Source of the DNA: Candidatus Poribacteria bacterium
GTDB taxonomy: Bacteria; Poribacteria; WGA-4E; WGA-3G
Reading direction: 5' to 3'
Length of the DNA stretch: 64,000 bases
Assembly: GCA_009841255.1 (NCBI GenBank)
Contig: VXMD01000046.1
Coordinates: forward strand, 1 to 64,000
Shown here: positions 1 to 6,594 of the stretch, piece by piece
How the letters are laid out: the number at the start of each line of letters is the position of its first letter
Numbering within the stretch: position 1 is the stretch's first letter
Translations under genes and position numbers: made by a program
The notes under the pieces: generated by a model
Told to the model about the DNA's origin: nothing
What the model saw: the letters and a program-made list of their open reading frames with translations, nothing else
Databases searched by the model: none

Positions 1-2
1 TC

Positions 3-803
3 ACAGATATAAATCCCCTCACGAGCAAATCAAAAGAACGCCTCGGTTACCCGACGCAGAAGCCGCTCGCGCTTTATGAGCGTTTGATAAGCGCATCCAG
101 CAACGAAGGGGACATCGTTTTGGATCCGTTCTGTGGGTGCGGCACGACAATCGATGCGGCGCATACACTCAAACGGAATTGGATCGGTATTGACCTGACG
201 ATTTTGGCGTTGGATCCGATGCGTCAGCGGTTGGCAGACCGGCACGGCTTGGAGCCTTCAGTGGATTATCAGATTGAGGGGTATCCGACGAACATGCAGG
301 AGGTCCGTCGGTTCTTGAAGGATGGCGATAAACGGAAATATCACGACTTCTCGAACTGGGCGGTGACACGGCTTGGGTTGAAACCGACACGGGATGTCGG
401 GGACGGTGGGCATGATGGTGTCGGCGGTATGACGCTGTGGGATACGCAACAGATGAAAGAATCAAATGCCCGGATTCTAGCGGAGGTCAAGACCGGTAGA
501 CCCACGATCACGCAGGTGCGCGCCTTTTGTCAGGTAATGCGTGAGAACAATGCGGAGATCGGGATTTTTATCACGATCGCGCCTATCAGTGCGGGGATGC
601 GGCAGCAGGCGGAGAATATGGGGAGTTTTGAACATAACAGACGGAGTTACCCGCGTCTCCAATTCTGGCAGATTGATGATGCGTATTTCGAGAATCCCGA
701 GATTATCAATACATTCGTTCGGTTGCCGATGGAATGGCGGATTCGTCCGAGTCAGAAGTCGGAACGACATTTCGGTGGGGAGCAGCGGGAGTTTTTTCGG
801 TAG
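3..803 (+). CDS. DNA methyltransferase fused to a PD-(D/E)XK nuclease-like domain (5' end outside window)
   Basis: The frame is open from the left edge, so the start is missing. The visible chain starts in the C-terminal part of an N4-cytosine/N6-adenine methylase: YPTQKP at residues 16-21 and the AdoMet-binding DPFCGCGTT near residue 41. In beta-class methylases this motif follows the catalytic DPPY-type motif, which should lie upstream of the window. After about residue 105 a second domain begins, with GDGGHDGVGG (Asp near 138) and AEVKTG (Glu 161, Lys 163). That spacing fits the D...ExK active site of Mrr-like restriction nucleases. The chain would therefore modify and cut DNA in one polypeptide. 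Domain identity is from motifs only. The TAG stop precedes a consensus promoter by about 30 bases. Confidence 0.75.
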   Translation, partial: TDINPLTSKSKERLGYPTQKPLALYERLISASSNEGDIVLDPFCGCGTTIDAAHTLKRNWIGIDLTILALDPMRQRLADRHGLEPSVDYQIEGYPTNMQEVRRFLKDGDKRKYHDFSNWAVTRLGLKPTRDVGDGGHDGVGGMTLWDTQQMKESNARILAEVKTGRPTITQVRAFCQVMRENNAEIGIFITIAPISAGMRQQAENMGSFEHNRRSYPRLQFWQIDDAYFENPEIINTFVRLPMEWRIRPSQKSERHFGGEQREFFR

Positions 804-832
804 TTACTGGTTGTCAGATTCGTGATTCACAC

Positions 833-861
833 TTGACATTCGTTAAGAGTAACAGTATAAT
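833..861 (+). promoter_or_regulatory. consensus sigma-70-type promoter, TTGACA-N17-TATAAT
   Basis: TTGACA at 833-838 and TATAAT at 856-861 are separated by 17 bases. The -10 lies inside the left inverted repeat of the Y1-transposase element (from about 854) while the -35 lies outside it, so the promoter looks like an insertion-made hybrid. It points at the transposase gene. Confidence 0.7.
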
Positions 862-926
862 ATATTAACCCAAGTTGCTACTTACAAACTCTAGGCACTC
901 CGTAGGATTTTTCAAGTGCTTTCCTT

Positions 927-1001
927 ACCCCGTAGGGGTGATATGTCTATAGAACCGAGCACACCCAGATTATCGCACTCCGTAGGAGTGCTATGTCTAT
1001 A
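927..1001. repeat. upstream REP-like hairpins of the Y1 element
   Basis: Two palindromes, ACCCCGTAGGGGT (927-939) and GCACTCCGTAGGAGTGC (975-991), are each followed by the same foot sequence ATGTCTATA. They mirror the downstream pair at 1569-1644, so the transposase gene is enclosed by inverted REP units. Confidence 0.75.
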
Positions 1002-1056
1002 AAGAGGCGATAACTTGCGGTTAGACATAGCACATTCTGGAACGACATAAGAACTT

Positions 1057-1536
1057 ATGGCGAATACCTATACCCAACTCTATGTACATATCGTGTTTTC
1101 TGTAAAAGGTAGACAGGCACTTATTCCTGAAGGCCACAAAGCAGAACTTCATAAATATATCACGGGTATCCTCACGAATAAGAAACAGAAATTGATTCAA
1201 ATCAATTCGATGCCGGATCATATCCATATTTTGGTTGGTATGACGCCAGATACTACCCTGTCTGGTTTGGTGAAAGATATTAAAGTAAATTCGACGCATT
1301 TTATCAATCAGAAACGCTGGACTCTGGGACAATTTGCGTGGCAAGAGGGATTTGGTGCGTTCAGTTATTCCTATTCTCAGATACCTGAGGTCGTTGCCTA
1401 TATTGAAAATCAAGAGATGCATCATTCACGCCGGACATTTCGTGAGGAATATCTTGCGTTCTTGGAGCGTTTTGGAGTTGCGTATGATGTGAAGTATGTT
1501 TTTGATTCAGTTGCAGATGTCCCACCTGAAGAATGA
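1057..1536 (+). CDS. tnpA: REP-associated tyrosine transposase / IS200-like TnpA (Y1_Tnp)
   Basis: This is a 159-residue single-domain HUH enzyme. It carries the metal-binding H-x-H in MPDHIHILVG (about residues 53-62) and a C-terminal YSYSQIPEVVAYIENQ helix holding the candidate catalytic tyrosine. Length and motifs match IS200/IS605 TnpA and the RAYT subgroup, which nick single-stranded DNA at hairpin feet through a 5'-phosphotyrosine link. ATG at 1057 is the first in-frame start after the promoter at 833-861. No TnpB or accessory gene accompanies it, and the flanking hairpins favour RAYT over a plain IS200. The gene is intact, so it could serve the related non-autonomous copy near 45.9 kb. 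Confidence 0.9.
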   Translation: MANTYTQLYVHIVFSVKGRQALIPEGHKAELHKYITGILTNKKQKLIQINSMPDHIHILVGMTPDTTLSGLVKDIKVNSTHFINQKRWTLGQFAWQEGFGAFSYSYSQIPEVVAYIENQEMHHSRRTFREEYLAFLERFGVAYDVKYVFDSVADVPPEE

Positions 1537-1568
1537 TCTATGGGCACGGCGTGGGTATGCCGCCTTTT

Positions 1569-1644
1569 TATAGACATAGCACCCCTACGGGGTGCGGCAC
1601 TTTAGATAAACGATTTTCTATAGACATAGCACCCCTACGGGGTG
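1569..1644. repeat. downstream REP-like hairpins of the Y1 element
   Basis: Two copies of TATAGACATAGCACCCCTAC followed by GGGGTG lie at 1569-1595 and 1619-1644 in direct orientation. Each has a CACCCC/GGGGTG stem and the TAGACATAG foot shared with the upstream hairpins. Confidence 0.8.
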
Positions 1645-1722
1645 TAAAGAGACATTCTATTTGAAAAAGCCATGCTTGAACGTCCGAGACCTATTGGGTA
1701 GCAACTTGGGTTATATTATAAC

Positions 1723-2299
1723 CCGTTTCAAATGAGGCAGTATTCACTCAAGAAGGTTCTTTAATCCAGCAAATCCTAAAATCCTGTGAATCCTGATTCA
1801 GACAATCAGCATCACACATTACCATTACCCGATTAAATTCTGAACATATCTTCAGAAGAAAAGGGGTGCGCACACCAATCTACAAAAAATGATATATCAA
1901 TAAAGTAGTTTATCGCTGGTTCGTAAAATGTTACACTTTCCGCCAAATTATTTTTTTGGAAAAAAATAATCGAAAGCAAAACGTCCATGAACCCGCACTG
2001 TCACTGGGTTTGTTGCCGATGCACTTTGTACACCAAATGTTACACTGGTGTAACATTTTAAGTGGATTTTAATAACGTTTCGTTTAAAATAAATTTCCAA
2101 TTCGTTAAGTGTGAAGTCGGATTATTCAAAAAACTGAAGTTCTCCATCCTTGACAATCCTTTCGTTTCTAACCGTAATTGCCACCTTTCATAGACATAGT
2201 GCCCTGTCTCCTCTTCCCAGTAACGGGTGGGGAAAGTGCGTGAAAACCTCGTTGAAATACCCAAGCAACCCCAGAGTTTGTGGGTAGCAACTTGGATTA
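1723..2299. other. gene-poor region with palindromes and a decayed REP-element copy
   Basis: No convincing gene is seen. The region holds perfect palindromes at 1947-1970 (11-base arms, GG loop) and 2035-2058 (arms AAATGTTACAC). A decayed copy of the REP element lies at about 2189-2301: TAGACATAG near 2191 followed by a broken hairpin, then GTAGCAACTTGGATTATA at 2284-2301, matching the right end of the element at 854-1722. Confidence 0.6.
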
Positions 2300-2423
2300 T
2301 ATAGTAAAGTCGAAAGATAAGTTGACGGATGTAGCATAAACTGTTAGTTTGTGCATCCTTCGCACGCAGACTCACAGTCTACGCGACAATAAAAGTGTTC
2401 ACATAATTATGGACTTTACTATA
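2300..2423. mobile_element. 124-bp MITE-like element with 12-bp inverted repeats
   Basis: TATAGTAAAGTC at 2300-2311 is repeated in perfect inversion as GACTTTACTATA at 2412-2423. The outermost bases are TA, as left by TA-targeting IS630/Tc1-type elements. There is no internal gene, and an internal hairpin lies around 2370-2390. It is inserted directly at the end of the decayed REP-element copy. Confidence 0.65.
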
Positions 2424-2578
2424 ATTACGAGGGTATTGTGATGTGGGAAGGTAAGGTTGCAAGCTTCGCTGGCTGGGGAGTAGAGCGGTTAGAACGACTC
2501 GGTGCGGTTGGGAAACCGCACCTACCAACGCCCGTGAACGGACGCGGGATTCACTTGAGATATTTCGTTAAATCTAAG

Positions 2579-3142
2579 TTACAGGTTATTGGCAATGCGA
2601 ATTTCTTCGTTGCTAAAGGCTTCGTCATGCCATTCGGCAATACGCCATTCATTGTTTCTTTTTTCAAAGATAAAGAGGTTGTCCCCCTCGGCGTAGACCC
2701 CCTGAAACCCGCCTTCAAGTGCGTGTCCATCGGATATGAAGAGTTGGATTCTATAATGATTCTTCACTTCTGCGAGTGTGCCGTCCTCATTCGTCAGGCG
2801 AATCTCTGGGGGGACAGAGAGTTCTATCTCAATATCCTGGAACTTCTCAAAAACACGAGTGGCAGCTTCTCGTTCCTGTCGAATGTCATCAAACTCCAAA
2901 TCGTCTGTTTTATCTCCATCTGTCCCCCAATCGGAAACATAGAGGAAACCCTCTTGCCAGAAGGTGCCGATGTAAGCATCAACGTCTTCCGTCTCATAGG
3001 TCTGCCTCCACCGGTCTACGACTTTATTAATCTCAATGAAGTCTTCAGGTGGAACCTGACCGACCTTATCGGCGTTTCCACACCCCATGAAACCTATAAG
3101 TAAGATGAGTCCGCCGGTGACTTTTGCAAAAACTCTGAACAT
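2579..3142 (-). CDS. small secreted lipoprotein with SnoaL/NTF2-like fold features
   Basis: The chosen start is the ATG at 3142, which gives a typical lipoprotein signal: MFRVFAK, a hydrophobic stretch, then the lipobox IGFMGC. An upstream in-frame codon would add 13 charged residues before it. The 187-residue chain has the profile of the DUF4440/SnoaL-like group: an N-terminal helix (VVDRWRQTYETEDVDAYIG), the strand FWQEGFLYVSD, and a late WRIAEWHDEAF strand. These small alpha+beta barrels act as binding or poorly defined catalytic domains, so no specific function is claimed. The gene stands alone, and the opposite-strand frame over it is its shadow. Confidence 0.7.
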   Translation of the reverse strand: MFRVFAKVTGGLILLIGFMGCGNADKVGQVPPEDFIEINKVVDRWRQTYETEDVDAYIGTFWQEGFLYVSDWGTDGDKTDDLEFDDIRQEREAATRVFEKFQDIEIELSVPPEIRLTNEDGTLAEVKNHYRIQLFISDGHALEGGFQGVYAEGDNLFIFEKRNNEWRIAEWHDEAFSNEEIRIANNL

Positions 3143-3300
3143 AATAATTAAATATCCTTTTTTAAACTGGGGTTTCGACAATTTAGTTGATATGTCCGTT
3201 GGTTTATCAAGAGAGGTGATTTTTTGCTTTAGTTGCCAACCGACTCGGTTTTCTTCAGAAAATGTAATGTTTGTTGCGTTAATCTGCGGATTTGTGATAG

Positions 3301-3306
3301 TATAAT
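3301..3306 (+). promoter_or_regulatory. TATAAT box directly before the heptose kinase start
   Basis: TATAAT ends only three bases before the GTG at 3310. A transcript starting at the usual distance would begin at or just past the start codon, so the mRNA may be leaderless. No good -35 is seen at 17 bases. Confidence 0.4.
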
Positions 3307-3309
3307 GTT

Positions 3310-4347
3310 GTGAACTTAAAAGCCGTTTTTGAACAACTTCAAGGTAAGCGGGTCGTGGTTATCGGCGATGTCATCCTGGACACGTATATCTGGGGGGATG
3401 TGAAACGAATTTCGCCGGAAGCTCCTGTTCCAGTGTTTGAGACGATGACAGAGAATATTGGATGTGGTGGTGCGGCGAATGTCGCCCAGAACGTCGCAAG
3501 TTTAGGCGGCAACGCGGTCTTGGTCGGTGTCATCGGTGCGGACAGGGAAGGCGAAAAGTTGGTCCGGATGCTAACCGATATGGATCTCGTTACAACGGGA
3601 CTCTATACTGACGCTCAGCGGCCGACAAGCACAAAAACCCGGGTGGTTGCCCGTGCTGCGGCGACCTTCACCGGTCAGAAACAGGATTCGGGACATCACC
3701 TGCTCCGCATCGACAGGGAATCCAAAGCGGAAATTTCTCCCCAGATACAGGAACAGTTACTGGACACTGTGGCTGCTCAAGTGCCGACAAGCGACGCAAT
3801 TATCTTCGCTGACTACGATAAAGGGGTGGTTACGGCGCAACTCATCAAAGATGTTGTGAAACACGCCACGTCTCACGGTATCCCAATTATCGTCGATCCG
3901 AAGCGAAATAACTTCTGGCACTATGAGGGTGTAACCGCCGTTACGCCGAACCACAAGGAGGCGAGTGCCGCTGTCCATGAAGAGATCATGGATGTATCCG
4001 ATTTGGTCGCTGTTGGAGAGAAGATTCTGAACAGGTTATCCCTTAAAGCGTTGCTAATCACGCGCGATGCGAAGGGGATGTCTCTGTTTCAACGCACTGT
4101 AGACGGGACCGTGGAAGTGGAACACCTGCCGCCACACTCAAACAGTGTGACAGATGTTACGGGGGCTGGGGATACGGTCATTGCCGCTTTTACGCTTGCG
4201 CTGGCGGCGGACGCTGAATTTCGTGGTGCGGCGATGCTGTCTAACCTCGCAGGCGGAATTGCCGTCGGTAAGATGGGGTGCGCGACCGTCACACCAAAGG
4301 AATTGCTGCACGTTATTAAAACCGCAGCATCTATTTCTGATATGTAA
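3310..4347 (+). CDS. rfaE1: D-glycero-beta-D-manno-heptose-7-phosphate kinase (PfkB family)
   Basis: This 345-residue sugar kinase would phosphorylate heptose 7-phosphate at C1 on the way to ADP-heptose for the lipopolysaccharide core. The N-terminus VVVIGDVILDTYIWGDVKRI and the following SPEAPVPVFE are diagnostic of RfaE/HldE domain 1. GGAANVAQNVASLGG (about 53-67) binds substrate, and DVTGAGDTVIAAF (about 285-297) carries the PfkB catalytic Asp and anion hole. There is no C-terminal nucleotidyltransferase domain, so this is the stand-alone HldA-type. The start is GTG at 3310; no Shine-Dalgarno is seen, consistent with a leaderless message. gmhB, which acts next in the pathway, follows 26 bases later. 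Confidence 0.9.
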   Translation: MNLKAVFEQLQGKRVVVIGDVILDTYIWGDVKRISPEAPVPVFETMTENIGCGGAANVAQNVASLGGNAVLVGVIGADREGEKLVRMLTDMDLVTTGLYTDAQRPTSTKTRVVARAAATFTGQKQDSGHHLLRIDRESKAEISPQIQEQLLDTVAAQVPTSDAIIFADYDKGVVTAQLIKDVVKHATSHGIPIIVDPKRNNFWHYEGVTAVTPNHKEASAAVHEEIMDVSDLVAVGEKILNRLSLKALLITRDAKGMSLFQRTVDGTVEVEHLPPHSNSVTDVTGAGDTVIAAFTLALAADAEFRGAAMLSNLAGGIAVGKMGCATVTPKELLHVIKTAASISDM

Positions 4348-4373
4348 GGAATGTGCGTCAAGGGTTCAAAGTC

Positions 4374-4979
4374 ATGTCATCTTCCCGCAAGGAAAAATTA
4401 AAAACTATCTTTTTGGATCGGGATGGCGTTATCAACCACAATCCACCCAATAGAGGATACGTCCGGAAATGGGCGGAATTCGACTTCATTCCAAATTCCC
4501 GAAAAGCGATCCGGGAATTGTCAGAAAGTGGTTATCGAATTATTGTCATAACCAATCAATCGGGAATCGGGAGAGGCCTCTATTCAGAGGAAGATGTAGC
4601 GGATATCCACTCGCGGATGGTCGCTGAAATCAGCAAAGCGGGTGGAACAGTTGATGCTGTGTATTACTGTCCGCACCGTCCCGATGCAGGGTGCGCCTGT
4701 CGAAAACCGAAGCCGGGTATGTTAATGCGTGCCGCACGTGAACACAATATTGAACTGTCAAACGCCTATTTGATTGGTGATTGGATCACAGATATTGAAG
4801 TGGGACAACGTGTCGGTGCCACAACATTTCTCGTTTTAACAGGACTTGGACAGGAGAGTTATTACCACTACATTGATACGGAGCCTTGTCGGCGTGCGGA
4901 TGAGAACAGACACCGTCCCGATAAAATCTTCACAAACCTTTATACAGCAACGCGCTGGCTCAGGAAAATTAAACGGTAG
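4374..4979 (+). CDS. gmhB: D-glycero-beta-D-manno-heptose-1,7-bisphosphate 7-phosphatase (HAD family)
   Basis: It removes the 7-phosphate from heptose 1,7-bisphosphate, the product of the upstream kinase. Haloacid-dehalogenase motifs are IFLDRDGVIN (nucleophile and acid Asp), VITNQSGIGRG (motif II), and GDWITDIEVG (motif IV). The insert YYCPHRPDAGCACRKPKPGM holds the Cys/His zinc loop typical of GmhB. Length (201 residues) is normal. ATG 4374 is chosen over an upstream GTG at 4353. Oddly, the first ten codons read through a copy of the dispersed CCGCAAGG...ATTAAAA element (4384-4403), giving an RKEKLK tail before the domain. Confidence 0.9.
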   Translation: MSSSRKEKLKTIFLDRDGVINHNPPNRGYVRKWAEFDFIPNSRKAIRELSESGYRIIVITNQSGIGRGLYSEEDVADIHSRMVAEISKAGGTVDAVYYCPHRPDAGCACRKPKPGMLMRAAREHNIELSNAYLIGDWITDIEVGQRVGATTFLVLTGLGQESYYHYIDTEPCRRADENRHRPDKIFTNLYTATRWLRKIKR

Positions 4980-5174
4980 CCTGCCTTCTCACTGTGAAGC
5001 AGGCGTAGGCGGGTATTTGAAACGTATAGAAGCGTCTTAACGCATGGAATTCCTAAAAGTTAGTCCAAAGCGCGTAGCCCGTAACGAAGTGGAGGGCGGA
5101 TCTACGGGAAGGGCTTCAAAGTCCGAACCCACCTGACCGAACCGCAAGGAAAAATTAAAAATCCGCAAGGTAAG
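4980..5174 (+). repeat. intergenic repeat cluster ending in two tandem CCGCAAGG elements
   Basis: The stretch holds a module GTAGCCCGTAACGAAGTGGA (5075-5094) found again, partly inverted, near 18.03, 22.2 and 55.4 kb. Two head-to-tail copies of the start-site element follow at 5142-5160 and 5163-5181. The words before the first copy (ACCTGACCGAACCGCAAGG) also precede the polX copy. Confidence 0.65.
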
Positions 5175-6476
5175 ATTAAAAAGATAGAAACCCGGACAGC
5201 GCGCGCGGGTGTTATCGGGCTTGGATATGTCGGACTGCCGCTTACGGTTGCACTCGCGAGTGCGGGGTTCCGAGTGACAGGCATCGATATCTGTTCAGAA
5301 AAAATAGAGCGATTAAAACAGGGCGTTTCCGATGTCCCCGATGTCGCTGATGAAGTGCTCGCACCCTTGATTACATCCGGGCAGATTCAGGTGACAACGG
5401 ACTTTTCTGTGTTACAGGAATTGGACACAGTGAATATCTGTGTGCCGACCCCTTTGGGTGAAAACCGCACCCCCGACATGCAGTTTATCATCGCTGCGGT
5501 TCAGCAAGTTGCGCAATACCTCCACCCTGAACAACTGATTATCCTTGAAAGCACCACCTACCCTGGCACCACCGAAGAAGTTGTGCTACCGGAACTCAAC
5601 CCGCAATCCAGTCGGAAACAGGTAGGGCGCGATTTCTATCTCGCCTATTCACCGGAACGGATTGAGCCGGGCAATAGCACCTACTTCGTGACAAACACCC
5701 CTAAAATTATCGGGGGTGTTACGCCGCAATGCACCCACATCGCCGAAACCTTCTATGCCCAGTTTATCAGTAAAACGCACACGGTATCTTCACCTCGCAC
5801 AGCAGAAATGGTGAAACTCTTAGAAAACACGTTTCGGAGTGTCAACATCGGTTTAATTAATGAGGTTGCGCTTATTTGTGACCGGATGGATCTGGATGTG
5901 TGGGAAATCATTGATGCGGCGGCGACAAAACCGTTCGGCTTTATGCCGTTCTATCCAGGTCCTGGACTCGGCGGACACTGTATTCCGATTGATCCGCATT
6001 ATCTCTCTTGGAAGGCACAGATGTATCAGTACCACGCTCGATTTATTGAGCTGGCTACCGAAATTAACAGTGAGATGCCGAAATACGTGTTAGACAAAAT
6101 TATCCACGCCCTGAACCTACAACGCAAACCGTTGAATGGAGCGAAGTTATTAATCTTAGGGGTCGCTTATAAAAAGGACATCGGAGACATTCGCGAATCG
6201 CCTGCGCTCGAGGTAATTCGTTTAATTCTTGACAAAAAAGCAGAATTCCTATATCATGACCCGTATATAAAAAACCTATCTCTTGGCAACAGAGAAACTT
6301 ATCGCTCAGAACCGCTAACGGTAGATCTGGTAGAAAGTGTTGATTGTGTTGTTATCCTAACCGATCATGGTGCTATAGACTATAAGTGGCTCGTCGAGCA
6401 CGCCCCACTGGTTGTTGATACCCGCAACGCGACGCGCAGTGTAAAGAAAGGACAGGAAAAAATCATCAAAATTTAA
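5175..6476 (+). CDS. UDP-N-acetylhexosamine / UDP-sugar 6-dehydrogenase (WbpA/WecC type)
   Basis: It oxidises the C6 of a UDP-sugar to the uronic acid in two NAD-dependent steps, feeding polysaccharide synthesis. The Rossmann motif VIGLGYVGLPL lies at the N-terminus, followed by CVPTPLG, ESTTYPGTTEE, SPERIEPGN, and the catalytic Cys in PGLGGHCIPIDP. The C-terminal NAD domain has GVAYKKDIGDIRESPA. Length (about 433) is normal. The first ATG or GTG in frame (GTG 5274) would delete the Rossmann glycines, and no ATG, GTG or TTG exists upstream before the stop at 5082. The ATT at 5175, four bases after AAGG of the repeat element, gives MKKIETRTARAGVIGLG and is the best guess. CTG 5133 is the alternative. 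Confidence 0.85.
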   Translation: MKKIETRTARAGVIGLGYVGLPLTVALASAGFRVTGIDICSEKIERLKQGVSDVPDVADEVLAPLITSGQIQVTTDFSVLQELDTVNICVPTPLGENRTPDMQFIIAAVQQVAQYLHPEQLIILESTTYPGTTEEVVLPELNPQSSRKQVGRDFYLAYSPERIEPGNSTYFVTNTPKIIGGVTPQCTHIAETFYAQFISKTHTVSSPRTAEMVKLLENTFRSVNIGLINEVALICDRMDLDVWEIIDAAATKPFGFMPFYPGPGLGGHCIPIDPHYLSWKAQMYQYHARFIELATEINSEMPKYVLDKIIHALNLQRKPLNGAKLLILGVAYKKDIGDIRESPALEVIRLILDKKAEFLYHDPYIKNLSLGNRETYRSEPLTVDLVESVDCVVILTDHGAIDYKWLVEHAPLVVDTRNATRSVKKGQEKIIKI

Positions 6477-6561
6477 TTTTAATTTATCTCCACTTGGACT
6501 GCAATGCAATGGAGGGCGCCTCGAACACGAAAACTATTAAGATACAAACCTCGTTGCTTAT

Positions 6562-6578
6562 CCGCAAGGTATAATTAA
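6562..6578 (+). promoter_or_regulatory. CCGCAAGG-type start-site element
   Basis: CCGCAAGGTATAATTAA lies 17 bases upstream of the ATG at 6595. Its ATT (6574) is in frame with that ATG. A separate GGAG sits nearer the ATG. Confidence 0.6.
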
Positions 6579-6594
6579 GAATCGGAGCGTAATA

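Larger units (their letters stand above)
854..1722 (+). mobile_element. REP-type Y1-transposase (IS200/RAYT-like) element with hairpin array
   Basis: Near-terminal inverted repeats bound the element: 854-881 on the left and 1698-1722 on the right share AACCCAAGTTGCTAC and a TATAATAT stretch. Between the ends and the gene are short hairpins, each joined to the tag TAGACATA or its complement: 927-951 and 975-1001 upstream (inverted orientation) and 1569-1595 and 1619-1644 downstream. A variant lies at 895-919. Hairpins with a fixed foot sequence around a single Y1 transposase are the arrangement known for REP-associated tyrosine transposases. Confidence 0.8.

Noticed and set aside
2058-2375. 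Reverse-strand frame of 105 codons
   Set aside because: It crosses the decayed REP copy and the MITE, has odd composition and no ribosome-binding site.
2438-3103. Long forward-strand frame of 221 codons
   Set aside because: It is the antisense shadow of the reverse-strand lipoprotein gene (2579-3142), which has a signal peptide, lipobox and sensible composition.
5274-6476. Dehydrogenase starting at GTG 5274
   Set aside because: It would delete the VIGLGYVG NAD-binding motif that is plainly encoded just upstream in the same frame.
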